Shown: piece by piece, positions 25,500 through 34,055 of the stretch | Layout: the number at the start of each line of letters is the position of its first letter | Position numbering within the stretch: the stretch's first letter is position 1 | Origin: Pseudomonas fluorescens | GTDB taxonomy: Bacteria > Pseudomonadota > Gammaproteobacteria > Pseudomonadales > Pseudomonadaceae | Direction of reading: 5' to 3' | Assembly: GCF_902497745.1 (NCBI RefSeq) | Contig: NZ_CABVHJ010000026.1 | Span: 1 to 64,000 of the forward strand | Length of the DNA: 64,000 bases | Notes under the pieces: model-generated | What the model saw: only the letters and a program-made list of their open reading frames with translations | What the model was told of the DNA's origin: nothing | Database searches by the model: none | Position numbers and translations under genes: made by a program

Positions 25500-27436
25500 C
25501 AGAAGCGGTACGTGTAGCGCACTTCGGAGGTGAACGGCCGGCCGAGGTTATCGACGTTGCTCGAACGGCTGGTGACGTAATCGCGGTCGAAGAGGTTTTC
25601 CACCAGCAGGCTTACGCGGTGTTGATGGGCGTTGTCGAGGTAGCGATAAGCGTCGACGTCGACCACTGAATAGTTGCCGTATGCGACCTGCTTCGAGCTT
25701 TTGATGTCACGAATGTAGCGGATCGCACCGCCGGCACCCCACAGATGGTTTTCCGACTCATAACCCACCCGCGAACGGGCGAAGAAACTCGGGATGTCGT
25801 TGATCGTCACACCGGTGCGCGACTCGGTGAGGTTACGAGTCATGTCCGCTTGCAGGCTCCACCGATCGTTGAGCGCCAGTTTGGCGTCGGCCTCGAAGCC
25901 GCGCATCTGGATCGTGCCTTCACCGTTTACCCACTGAATGTCATCGAGGGTGATCAGGTCGTCGATCTTGCGTTTGAACAGGGTCACGCTGGCGCTGAAC
26001 TCGCGGTCGAGCAGGAAGCCTTTGTAGTCGACACCCAGTTCGGCGTTGCGGCTTTTTTCTGGTTTCAGGTTGCGGTTGCCGATCTCGTCGCCCGGCTCGT
26101 TGACGAACAGTTGCTCGGCGTTCGGCAGTTTGTAGGCGCTGCCGTACTGACCGCGCACCGACCAGTTGTCGTTGAGGTCATACAGAGAAGTGAGCATGCC
26201 CACCGTGGCACTGTCGCCGCCGCTCATGGCTTCGTGACGCACGCCAATGCTCGGGTGCCAGTCGGGCAGGGCGTCGATCTGCGGGCGCAGTTGCGTGTAG
26301 AACGCATGGGCTTCGGCCTTGTCGTTGTCGATGATCAGCACATCGTCCTGGCCTTTGAACCATTGGTTGTCGCTGCCGAACACCAGCACATGGCCACCGG
26401 GCAGTTCAGCCTTGCCTTCGGCCTGCACGCCCCAGTCGGTGAAACCCCAATAGTCGTTGTGGTTGATGACTTTTTTGCCACCGCCGGCGACGTTGTTGAC
26501 CCGCGTGTAGCGCGTGTCCCAGTCGTTGATATGGCCTTTGATGAAGTAGCTCAGGCGCTCATTGATGGCCTGCTCGAACGTTGCCGTGGCGATCTGCTGC
26601 ACGCGGTCGTTGGTGGTTTTGTGGTTGTCGACCGGGCGGGCGAAATCGAGGTTGGCGTCGGCGTATTGGTAGAACAGTTCCAGCCGCGCATCCTCGCCAA
26701 ACGACTGAATCGCTTTGCCGCCGAAGGTGGTGACTTCGTAGGCGCGGTTCTTCTCGCTGACGTTTTTCATGTCGTGGTTGCGATAGGGCTGGTAACCGTC
26801 GGAGACGTTGTGGCTGACGTACGCGAGCAAACCGAGATCGCCGAAACCGTTGCTGAAGATGTTTTCGACCCGAGCGTCTTCGCTGGTGCCGCCGAAGCTG
26901 TCGACGCCCAGATTCACTTCGCCGGCGGCTTTGCGCGATTGCGGGCTGCGGGTGACGATGTTGATCACGCCCGACACTGCCTGGGTGCCGAATAACAGGC
27001 TCTGGCCACCCTTGAGCACTTCGATGCGTTCGATGGCGTTGGCCGGCAGGGTGTCCAGATAGAGACCGCCGTACAGACGATTGTTCAGGCGCACGCCGTC
27101 GAGCAGGATCAGCGTGTCATCGTTGCGCCCGCCGAGCAGCGAATAGGTGCCGTAGTCGAACGGGCCGTTTTTCGGCGCGACATACAGGCCGGGAATAAAC
27201 ATCTGCATCACGCGGCTGACATCGGCGCTGGGGCCGGCGCGTTCGATCTGCTCGCGGGTAACAATCTCGACTTTGCTGCCGAACTTCGCCATGTCGGCGA
27301 CGGTGGTGGATTCCACTGACGGTGCAGAAACGATTTGTTGATTGAGCTCCAGTGGCGCGTCATCGGCCAGCAGCAGCGGACTGAACAGGCAGCCAAGGAA
27401 CAGGGTTGGAGCACAAGTGTTGAAAGGTCGAATCAT
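25499..27436 (-). CDS. btuB: TonB-dependent cobalamin receptor (BtuB-like)
   Basis: A 645-residue outer-membrane receptor. A signal peptide (cleavage near LLLADD) is followed by a plug (VEIVTREQIERAGPSADVSR, ILLDGVRLNNRLYGG, ERIEVLKGGQSLLFGTQAV) and a 22-strand barrel ending EVRYTYRF with terminal Phe. The ATG at 27436 is the first after the riboswitch; the upstream in-frame extension reads through the aptamer. The riboswitch and the downstream BtuF-like gene identify the cargo as cobalamin or a related corrinoid. Confidence 0.92.
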   Translation of the reverse strand: MIRPFNTCAPTLFLGCLFSPLLLADDAPLELNQQIVSAPSVESTTVADMAKFGSKVEIVTREQIERAGPSADVSRVMQMFIPGLYVAPKNGPFDYGTYSLLGGRNDDTLILLDGVRLNNRLYGGLYLDTLPANAIERIEVLKGGQSLLFGTQAVSGVINIVTRSPQSRKAAGEVNLGVDSFGGTSEDARVENIFSNGFGDLGLLAYVSHNVSDGYQPYRNHDMKNVSEKNRAYEVTTFGGKAIQSFGEDARLELFYQYADANLDFARPVDNHKTTNDRVQQIATATFEQAINERLSYFIKGHINDWDTRYTRVNNVAGGGKKVINHNDYWGFTDWGVQAEGKAELPGGHVLVFGSDNQWFKGQDDVLIIDNDKAEAHAFYTQLRPQIDALPDWHPSIGVRHEAMSGGDSATVGMLTSLYDLNDNWSVRGQYGSAYKLPNAEQLFVNEPGDEIGNRNLKPEKSRNAELGVDYKGFLLDREFSASVTLFKRKIDDLITLDDIQWVNGEGTIQMRGFEADAKLALNDRWSLQADMTRNLTESRTGVTINDIPSFFARSRVGYESENHLWGAGGAIRYIRDIKSSKQVAYGNYSVVDVDAYRYLDNAHQHRVSLLVENLFDRDYVTSRSSNVDNLGRPFTSEVRYTYRF

Positions 27437-27534
27437 TGTCTTCTCGAAAAGGATCTTCGCAGAAGAGCATGCAGGAGAAGGCATCGCGCACAGCCAATAC
27501 CGGCCCATGCCCGCCCACCGCAGGATTTTGCCAA

Positions 27535-27725
27535 ACGAAATTCCAGGCCGGTCTCCGGGCTCGCGCGTATCGAGGCTTTCACCTTCCCATGGCCGAGTGG
27601 CCACAGTGGTCTATCGAAAGCATCACGCGCATACCGTTGCGGGGGCAGCACCGGACTTGTTCGAAAAGAACGTACCGGTTTCCCGTTTCACCCCATGCAC
27701 GGCGGCATGGGACACCTGAAACTGG
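27535..27725 (-). promoter_or_regulatory. Cobalamin riboswitch
   Basis: On the minus strand, the conserved elements appear in order: AGGTGTCCC, GGTGAAACGGGAAACCGGT, GTCCGGTGCTGCCCCCGCAA, the B12-box region with CCACTGTGGCCACTCGG, GGGAAGGTGAAAGCC, and GCCCGGAGACCGGCCT. It ends about 100 bases before the receptor ATG. Bound cobalamin should reduce expression of the receptor operon. Confidence 0.93.
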
Positions 27726-27900
27726 GCGGCATCTGAACATTCGACAGACCGTTCGTCAACTTGCCGGCGCCGACTCCCGGTCCGCGAATTACCAACTTTC
27801 GAAATAACTACTAAGGTCTATAGCGGTCATCACAACGTAATATCGCGCGGCGTCGACAGGCGTGAGGGATACGCCAGGCACGCTGAACAAGGAGGTTTTC

Positions 27901-28763
27901 ATGCACGTTGCCAGCGGCCATCCTCACGGTGGGCACGCCCCGCATTTCATTCGCAACGCATTACTGGTCGCCATGGCCAACACCCCGATGCTCGCAGACG
28001 TTCAGGCCGCGTGCGGGCCTTTGGCGGCGGGTGCCTACAACGTCTCGCAAACCTGTTTACCGGCGGCCGGCGTCGATGCGTCGATCAGCACCCAGACGGG
28101 CACCACCATCACCACGACGGCGGGTTCCTCGTTGAACAGTCGTGGCAACAATGCCAACGCGCTTACGGCGTCGGCGCCTACTGGACGCACTTCGGCCCCT
28201 CCGGCTGGTATCTGGACGGCGTGTTGCAGGTCAACCGCTTCGACATCGAAGCCAAACCCAACGACCTGGCCAAACTGAAAACCCGTGGTTGGGGCTACAC
28301 CGCCTCGCTGGAAAACGGCTACCCGTTCGAAGTCGACAAAGACTGGTACATCGAGCCGCAATTGCAGGCGATCTACAGCTCTGTCGATCTGGACAGCAGT
28401 GATGACGTCGGCGCGAAAATTCGTTTCAAGGATGTCGACTCACTGATCGGCCGCGCCGGCGTGCGCATCGCCAAGGACTGGGACACCGAGGGTGTCGACA
28501 AGAGCGCACGGCGCACCAATGGCTGGATCCGGCCGAGCATCTGGCATGAATTCAAGGGGCAGCCGAAAACCGAGTTTTCCTCAGAGTCGGGGTACATCCC
28601 GTTCGAGTCGGACATTCAGGGCACGTGGGGCGAGGTCAATGTGGGGGTGGATTACCAGGCCAACCGGCGCACCACGTTCACCGCTTCGGCTGGCTATCGG
28701 CAGGGCTTTGATGGCGACAGCCATGGGTATGACGCGATGTTGGGGTTCAAGATCAATTTCTAG
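27901..28763 (+). pseudogene. Autotransporter with passenger deletion and frameshift
   Basis: A strong ribosome site (aaggaggt) and ATG at 27901 open a signal-like N-terminus and the start of a passenger (ACGPLAAGAYNVSQTCLPAA, then STQTGTTITTTAGSSLNSRG). Near 28150 the coding sense jumps one frame to QRAYGVGAYWTHFGPSGWYL and continues as a complete C-terminal autotransporter beta-barrel ending DAMLGFKINF. An autotransporter normally has hundreds of passenger residues here, so an internal deletion has joined the two ends out of frame. No intact product is expected. Confidence 0.82.
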
Positions 28764-28878
28764 CGCACTCGGGTACACCGCATAACCCTGCAGGCGAAGG
28801 CCTACAGTGGATGGCTTGCTGACGTTCGGCCCTATATCCTGCACGCCTGTTTGATGGATTGATTTAGGGAAGAATTGC

Positions 28879-30006
28879 ATGCCGTTCAGGGTGATGGTGG
28901 TCGGTGGTTACGGAAACTTCGGCAGCATTGTGTGCCGGCATCTGGCGCTGATGCCGGACATCGGTCTGGTGCTTTCGGGTCGTGACTCGCGCAAATTGCA
29001 GCGCAAACTCGATGACCTGAACAGCCAATCGGGCAACGTCTGCGAAGGCTGGTGTGGCGACGCCATGGGCGAAGAGTTCGAAGCCGCATTGCGTGCGCTG
29101 AACATTCAGTTGGTCGTGCATACCGGCGGGCCGTTTCAGGGGCAATCCTATGCGGTCGCCGAAAGCTGCATCGACGCTGGCGTGAACTACTGCGATCTGG
29201 CGGACTGCCGCACGTTCGTCAATGGCATCGACGTTCTCGACACACGGGCGAAGCAGGCCGGCGTGGCGATCCTCAGTGGTTGCAGCTCGGTGCCGACGCT
29301 GTCGTCCGCGATCATCGATGAACAGCGCCAGCGTTTTTCGCGTATCGATTCGATCGAACATGGTATTTCTTCGTCGGCGAAAATGCCGGGGCTGTCGACC
29401 ATTGAAGGCGTACTCGCTTACGCCGGCAAACCGATCAAACAACTGAAAAACGGCAAGGTGCACGAAGTGTCGGGGTGGCTGGACCTGACCTTGCGCAAAA
29501 TGCCGCAGATGGGCATGCGGCTGCTGGCCAACGTCGATGTGCCGGACATGGATATCTTCGCCGCGCGGTATGGTGCGCAGACCTTGAGTTTCAAGGCAGG
29601 TGCCGGTCTCAAGCTCGGCGGCATCGCCAACGGTCTGCTGGCTCAGGCGCTGAAAATCGGGCTGGTGCGCGACCATGCCTTGTGGGCCGGTAGACTGCAT
29701 CGCCTGGGCACGCATTTCGAGCGTTTCGGCGATGGCAAAAGTGCGATGTACATCGACGTGCAGGGCCTTGGCGTTGACGGCAAACCGCTGTCGATGACCG
29801 CGCAACTCACCGCCCTGAACGACAAAGGCCCGGAAATCCCCAGCTGCGCCGCAGTAGCATTGGCGACGAAAATGGCGCAAGGCTACGTGCCGCCACCCGG
29901 CGCCCGACCTTGCGTGGGCGAGATCAGCGTCGCCGAGTACATGGCCGCGATCAACGACCCGGCCAACCTGAGCCTGGCCGTGAACTTCTCGGACGGGCAG
30001 CGCTGA
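28879..30006 (+). CDS. Saccharopine-dehydrogenase-like NAD(P)-binding protein
   Basis: A 375-residue protein with an N-terminal Rossmann motif (VMVVGGYGNFGSIVCRHLA) and the saccharopine dehydrogenase NADP-binding arrangement (VVHTGGPFQGQSYAVAESCI, NYCDLADCRTFV). The C-terminal half is not the lysine-pathway catalytic domain, so lysine metabolism should not be inferred. It is followed after one base by a DUF2269 membrane protein, and with the DCC protein forms a small group seen in pseudomonads (recollection). Confidence 0.83.
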   Translation: MPFRVMVVGGYGNFGSIVCRHLALMPDIGLVLSGRDSRKLQRKLDDLNSQSGNVCEGWCGDAMGEEFEAALRALNIQLVVHTGGPFQGQSYAVAESCIDAGVNYCDLADCRTFVNGIDVLDTRAKQAGVAILSGCSSVPTLSSAIIDEQRQRFSRIDSIEHGISSSAKMPGLSTIEGVLAYAGKPIKQLKNGKVHEVSGWLDLTLRKMPQMGMRLLANVDVPDMDIFAARYGAQTLSFKAGAGLKLGGIANGLLAQALKIGLVRDHALWAGRLHRLGTHFERFGDGKSAMYIDVQGLGVDGKPLSMTAQLTALNDKGPEIPSCAAVALATKMAQGYVPPPGARPCVGEISVAEYMAAINDPANLSLAVNFSDGQR

Positions 30007-30007
30007 C

Positions 30008-30499
30008 ATGCTCTATCTGTGCCTTAAGTACCTGCACATCATCGCCGCAATCTTCCTGTTCGGTTTCGGCATGGGCTCCTACCTCTACCTGATTGCCGCC
30101 AGCCGCACGCGCAATCCACAAGTGATTGCCCACGTCGCGCGCATGGTCGTGGGCTTCGACACCTGGATCACCACACCGGCCGGGTTTGTGCAGATCATCA
30201 GCGGTTATCTGTTGATGCGGCTTTCAGGCTTGACCATGAGCACCGAGTGGGTGCTGACGTCGTTGATCATTTTCCTCTGCGTCGGCTCGCTGTGGCTGCC
30301 GGTGTTGCTGTTGCAGAAGCGGCTGTATGTGATGGCGACAAGTGCGAGCGAGGCGGGGGCGGGGCTTGATGAGCAATATCAAGCGGTTTACCGCAAATGG
30401 TTCTGGATGGGCGTGCTCGGTTTTTCCGGGATGTTCGTCATCGTGCTGATGATGGTGACGAAGATGACACCCGTGCAGTTGTTCAGCTTTCTGGTGTAG
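30008..30499 (+). CDS. DUF2269 integral membrane protein
   Basis: A 163-residue inner-membrane protein with four hydrophobic helices. It opens LYLCLKYLHIIAAIFLFGFG, with conserved His in helix 1, then GFDTWITTPAGFVQIISGYL, and ends with VLGFSGMFVIVLMMVTK. This is the DUF2269 pattern; conserved His and Trp residues suggest cofactor binding but none is proven. It starts one base after the dehydrogenase stop, so the two are translationally coupled. Its 3' end overlaps the convergent DCC gene by 17 bases. Confidence 0.85.
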   Translation: MLYLCLKYLHIIAAIFLFGFGMGSYLYLIAASRTRNPQVIAHVARMVVGFDTWITTPAGFVQIISGYLLMRLSGLTMSTEWVLTSLIIFLCVGSLWLPVLLLQKRLYVMATSASEAGAGLDEQYQAVYRKWFWMGVLGFSGMFVIVLMMVTKMTPVQLFSFLV

Positions 30500-30950
30500 A
30501 CGCCGTTGCTTTCAGGAAGCGCTGTTCGTGGTCTGGAGTGGGCAGCAGGCAGGTGTCGTATTTGCCGAACAGGCGATAGCGGTTCAGCGCGATGCGGTCG
30601 TAAGCCCAATCGCGCAGGCCGCGAGGGAATACGCGTAGCAGGCGCAATGGCTGCCAGCGGGCGGGTAATTGGCGGATGACTTCTAGAAAAGCGTCGGAAC
30701 GTTCCCAGTAGTGGCGGTCACGGATGACGGCCATGGTGTCGAATTGGTCGATGGGCAGACCGGCCCATGCCAGAAGCTCCTGACCCTCGGGCGATTGCAC
30801 GGCGGCCAGACGCACGCGGCGTTGGTGGTCGTGGCGGATAAGGAAACGTGCCCAGCCGTTGCAGAGTTTGCACACGCCGTCGAACAGGACCACGGATTCG
30901 CCGGGGTTGAGGAGCGGGGCGGGGGTTGGGCGAAGCTTTGGGGTTGGCAT
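30483..30950 (-). CDS. DCC (DUF393) thiol-disulfide oxidoreductase-like protein
   Basis: A 155-residue thioredoxin-like protein with the diagnostic FDGVCKLC motif (Asp24, Cys27, Cys30). The family motif continues as LNRYRLFGKYDTCLLPTPD. It is a predicted thiol-disulfide redox protein, cytoplasmic because there is no signal. It is convergent to, and overlaps, the DUF2269 gene. Confidence 0.88.
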   Translation of the reverse strand: MPTPKLRPTPAPLLNPGESVVLFDGVCKLCNGWARFLIRHDHQRRVRLAAVQSPEGQELLAWAGLPIDQFDTMAVIRDRHYWERSDAFLEVIRQLPARWQPLRLLRVFPRGLRDWAYDRIALNRYRLFGKYDTCLLPTPDHEQRFLKATASTPES

Positions 30951-31287
30951 CGTTATAAGTCTGAGAGCTGGATGTTGCGATCATAGCTCTGGAAGCAGCT
31001 GTTCGCGAATGACTGAGTTCGGACAGAAGCAGACCTTCGCGACGAACTTTTTTGATCTATTTCGTTGAAAAAACCTGGTTCACCTGAACCTACAGTCCAG
31101 CAGATGCAATCTTTTAGTATGCTATCCATCGAGATTTGAGTAAGAAAATGTGATCTGAAAGTTAAGATTTTAATCCCGAAGCGTACTCTTATGATGCGCC
31201 AAGTACGGCCGAATTTTTTAACACTACTTTCCAAAGTAGCCATTTTAATTTTTTGGCCTTAGGGAGTTCATTGAAAGGGAGAGCGAG
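30951..31287. other. AT-rich intergenic border
   Basis: A 337-bp stretch where composition changes from GC-rich to AT-rich. It contains the phrase ttcggacagaagcagacctt, which resembles short dispersed repeats I associate with fluorescens-group genomes. No convincing gene is seen; the promoter of the HEPN gene should lie in the last 100 bases. Confidence 0.45.
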
Positions 31288-32006
31288 TTGAGTCGAAAAA
31301 AAAGAAATTCTAAGCAAAAAGAAAAAATGCAAATAGGCGATCAAAAAAACAGGAGATTTTTAAAGTAGCAGCGTTTCTGGTTGACTGCGTCTCAAAGCAA
31401 TACTTTGAAAGCGTAAAGAAAACAAAAGAGCTGATACCAGCACTTTTGGAGTCAACAAGGTTAGAGGCAGGGAATAAGACCTTTAAGTATAACCCTGGCG
31501 AGTTAGATGAAAGAGATCTTTACTGCCTTCAAGAGATAAATAGGCAGACGATTTACGAGCATTACGGGCAGCACCAGAGGATTTTGTCAAACGCAATATT
31601 GATATCAACATACAGCGCGTTAGAGTATCTATTATCAACAGTTGCTCGCTATATTGGTCGGCAGTTAAATGAGGTTATGTCAAAAAACTTATATCTGAGC
31701 GAGTCGTTAGAAATAATCGCGAGGATGGAATTGCAATTTGATAAAGGACTCATTGGGAAAATTCATACACTTCGCAAGGTGAGAAATATTCTTGTTCATG
31801 CAAATGGTGAATGTGCAGAACAATCTGGCTCGGAAGTCGATAGTATATTAAGATCTACTGTTAACATTAAAAAAGATCCATTTGGAAGGCTTGATATTCG
31901 AACTGGGTACTTGGATGAGTCCCTAGATTGCGTAGATACAATCGTCTCCAGTCTTAAGGCCCAGCTTGACAATAAAATTCCTTTGTGGAGCAATAGGGAG
32001 CAATAG
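31288..32006 (+). CDS. HEPN-family nuclease encoded in two frames (A AAA AAC frameshift site)
   Basis: A TTG at 31288 with GGGAG six bases upstream starts a basic leader (SRKKRNSKQKEKMQIGDQK) that would stop at 31368. The -1 frame entered at 31344-31350 reads QEIFKVAAFLVDCVSKQYFE and stays open to 32006, giving a 239-residue product. The C-terminal half is a helical HEPN domain with the ribonuclease motif RNILVH (R-x4-H with Asn after Arg, 31782-31799). The gene lies in an AT-rich islet without a visible antitoxin, so an RNA-cleaving defence or abortive-infection role is likely. Alternatives are a one-A assembly error, phase variation or a recent pseudogene. Confidence 0.7.
31344..31350 (+). 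promoter_or_regulatory. Slippery heptamer for -1 frameshifting
   Basis: A AAA AAC lies in the zero-frame register required of X XXY YYZ sites (codons CAA AAA AAC of the leader). After a -1 slip the next codon is CAG, exactly the frame of the HEPN domain. The run of seven As could equally gain one A by replication slippage. Confidence 0.55.
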
Positions 32007-32035
32007 GGGGCAAACCACGTTTTTAAATTGGTTCT

Positions 32036-32062
32036 GTCCCCGAAGTTGCTGTCCCGAAGTTG
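32036..32062. repeat. Short tandem repeat at islet edge
   Basis: tgtccccgaagttgc is followed directly by tgtcccgaagttg. This marks the right boundary where AT-rich sequence returns to GC-rich sequence and may be a rearrangement scar. Confidence 0.6.
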
Positions 32063-32078
32063 AAAAGGGAAAAAACTT

Positions 32079-32441
32079 TTAATCCACCGGCACAACTTTA
32101 TCCAGTGCTTGATTCACCGCCAGTTCCCCCAGCATTACCACTTGCGCAATCCCCAGCGCAGTTTTGCGGTGGCCTGGGTCCAGGAGGGCGGCGAAGTTGC
32201 AGAGCATTTCGGTGGCTGAGCTTAGGGACTCGCTGGCGTTGACGAGCAGGGACTCGCTGTCGTAGTCGGCGTTGGCTAGAAACATGGGGGCGTGTTTCTG
32301 GTCGCTGCCCATGATGCGCTGGGTTGGCGTTAGGTAGTAGTCAAGGGCGCGTTCGGCTGCGTCGTTGAGGGTTCGGGAGTCCGGGAATTTGTAGGGTGAA
32401 ACTGGATCGGTTTCTGGTGGATTCGGCGTTGGTTTGAACAT
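32079..32441 (-). CDS. DUF6124-family protein
   Basis: A 120-residue protein beginning MFKPTPNPPETDPVSPY with RTLNDAAERALDYYL, then a helical half (LLVNASESLSSATEML, GIAQVVMLGELAVNQALDKV). This is the Pseudomonas-restricted family I know as DUF6124 (older DUF3077-like); it typically has a proline-rich start and helical bundle. There is no signal peptide and function is unknown. A long structured leader precedes it. Confidence 0.78.
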   Translation of the reverse strand: MFKPTPNPPETDPVSPYKFPDSRTLNDAAERALDYYLTPTQRIMGSDQKHAPMFLANADYDSESLLVNASESLSSATEMLCNFAALLDPGHRKTALGIAQVVMLGELAVNQALDKVVPVD

Positions 32442-32650
32442 AGATGAAGCTCCATATGGGACTTAAGGAGCCATCACCTTCGCTACCAAACGAAAGGTGG
32501 TGGCCATACGAAGGTTGGTAGACCGGCCCATATGGAAAATCCGGCGCGCCCGAGGACGCCCTGCGCATGGCCACCATAAGACAAATGCTGAAAAAGCATC
32601 TGCGTACGGTGACGTTATGCGTCATATGGAAGCGGGCTACCAAACCCCAT
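32442..32650 (-). promoter_or_regulatory. Structured leader of the DUF6124 gene
   Basis: Read on the minus strand, about 200 bases upstream of the ATG contain ctaccaa...tttggtag pairing across a ggccaccacc segment, a small atgc/gcat hairpin near 32586, three copies of catatgg (32453, 32529, 32623) and two of ctaccaaac. I recall similar leaders before DUF6124 genes in other fluorescens-group genomes. A short frame runs through it but looks incidental. It may be a regulatory RNA or attenuator. Confidence 0.45.
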
Positions 32651-32936
32651 CACTGTTGTTCAGTGACCCGGAAACGATAAAACCTGCATCCCAGACGCAC
32701 AAGCCGGCGGATTCTGGCGTAGTCGTAGGCAACGGCGCAAGACGTTGTAGCCTTGAGCCGGTAACGCGACGTGTCTTTTAAACAGCTACGAAAAACACCT
32801 AAACACGCCTCATCCACACTCCGTTCAAGATGACATTCGTCGGCCCGCCCTCCAGCTCAGACAATGGCCTGGAACCCTCACGCCCGCGCGCGCACCAACA
32901 CTAGGTTGCAACCCAAAAAGACGAGGAAGGATACCC
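32651..32936. other. Intergenic region
   Basis: A 286-bp gap between the divergent DUF6124 leader and the next oxidoreductase. No gene or clear repeat is seen. It must carry promoters in both directions. Confidence 0.5.
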
Positions 32937-33944
32937 ATGTCAGTTCATCCGATTTTGTTTCTGGGCGGCTCCGGCGCCATCGGCCATCGTTCTGCCGAAG
33001 CGTTGCGCGCCGCCCATCCCGACGTCCCGTTGCTGATCGGCGGTCGCGACCTGGCCAAAGCTCAACAAGCCGCCGAGGAAATGGGCGGGGCGCAGGGGGT
33101 GGTCATTGATCCTGCGGCAGATGACCTGGGATTGGACAATCGCCCGATCAGCGCCGTGGCGGTTTTCTATATGGATCATTCTCTTGCCGGGTTGCGTTTC
33201 GCGCAGCAGCGCAAGGTGCCGCACCTGAGTATTTCGTCCGGCATTTTCGAGATTGCGCCGCAAATCGCCAGTTACATCCATCGCCCTGACGCATCCGCCA
33301 TCGTGCTGGGTTACGAATGGATGGTGGGTGCAACGACGGTGACGGCGCTGCACCTTGCCGAGGCCTTTGCCCGGGTGCGCGATATTCGCATCGATGCGTT
33401 GGTCGACGAGGAGGACGGCGGCGGACCCACGGTGGCCAAGGATTTTGAACACCTGAACAAAATGCTGCCCGCCGCCCTGACTCGGCGCGAGGGGGATTAC
33501 ATCTGGCGCGAAGGGTCGGAAAAGAACGTCAGCTTCCATGCGCTGGACGGTACGCCGATGCAAGCCAGCGGTTTCTCGTCGATTGATGTCACTGGGCTGG
33601 CGGCGGCCACCGATGCGGCGAATGTGCAGTTCAATCTCGCCAGCGGGGTCAGTTCTTCGCGACGCGCGGGTCGGCCGATGTCGACCGAGATCCTCATCGA
33701 AATGGTCGGTGAGGATCATCAAGGGCGATCGTTGCACACCCGGCATGCCCTCGTTCACCCGGCAGGCGCCGCGGCACTTACGGGGCTGAGCGTCGCCATG
33801 CTGCTGGAGCGATTGCTTGGGCTGGATGGTCAACCGCCGACTCCGGCAGGTCTTTACTTTCCTTATCAGTTGCTCGACGCCGGTTCATATCTGCAGCGTC
33901 TGAACAAAGAGGGGGGTGAACTGCTGGAACTGCGAGTGCAGTAA
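32937..33944 (+). CDS. NAD(P)-binding Rossmann-fold oxidoreductase (saccharopine-dehydrogenase-like)
   Basis: A 335-residue protein with the nucleotide motif ILFLGGSGAIGHRSAEALRA and a GGRDLAKAQQAAEEM segment following strand 2. The middle (VAVFYMDHSLAGLRFAQQRK) resembles saccharopine dehydrogenase-type and trans-acting enoyl reductase folds. The ATG follows AGGAAGG. The substrate is unknown. It is a distant relative of the protein at 28879-30006 but not a recent duplicate. Confidence 0.78.
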   Translation: MSVHPILFLGGSGAIGHRSAEALRAAHPDVPLLIGGRDLAKAQQAAEEMGGAQGVVIDPAADDLGLDNRPISAVAVFYMDHSLAGLRFAQQRKVPHLSISSGIFEIAPQIASYIHRPDASAIVLGYEWMVGATTVTALHLAEAFARVRDIRIDALVDEEDGGGPTVAKDFEHLNKMLPAALTRREGDYIWREGSEKNVSFHALDGTPMQASGFSSIDVTGLAAATDAANVQFNLASGVSSSRRAGRPMSTEILIEMVGEDHQGRSLHTRHALVHPAGAAALTGLSVAMLLERLLGLDGQPPTPAGLYFPYQLLDAGSYLQRLNKEGGELLELRVQ

Positions 33945-33950
33945 CCGTTC

Positions 33951-33999
33951 TGCGCAGCACCGCCGACGTGCCGCTCATTCAGGTCGGCGGTGCTGCGCA
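33951..33999 (+). terminator. Perfect 17-bp hairpin
   Basis: TGCGCAGCACCGCCGAC (33951-33967) and its exact reverse complement (33983-33999) flank a 15-base loop, six bases after the oxidoreductase stop. It has no T tract and may be a bidirectional barrier between this gene and the converging small genes. Confidence 0.75.
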
Positions 34000-34055
34000 T
34001 TCACTCAACTGTTGAAACGTAAAACCGTTTTGGCAAGCGTGAACGACTCAGCGAA

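Noticed and set aside
27437..27604. N-terminal extension of the BtuB-like receptor
   Set aside because: It translates the riboswitch aptamer; the signal peptide begins at 27436.
28879..30006. Assignment of the saccharopine-dehydrogenase-like genes to lysine biosynthesis
   Set aside because: Only the nucleotide-binding half resembles the enzyme and no lysine-pathway genes are nearby.
30953..31243. 96-codon minus-strand reading frame
   Set aside because: Lies across the GC-to-AT border, has no plausible fold or ribosome site, and its composition looks non-coding.
32341..32643. 100-codon minus-strand reading frame through the DUF6124 leader
   Set aside because: It runs through a structured leader and overlaps the DUF6124 coding sequence in another frame; better explained as untranslated RNA.
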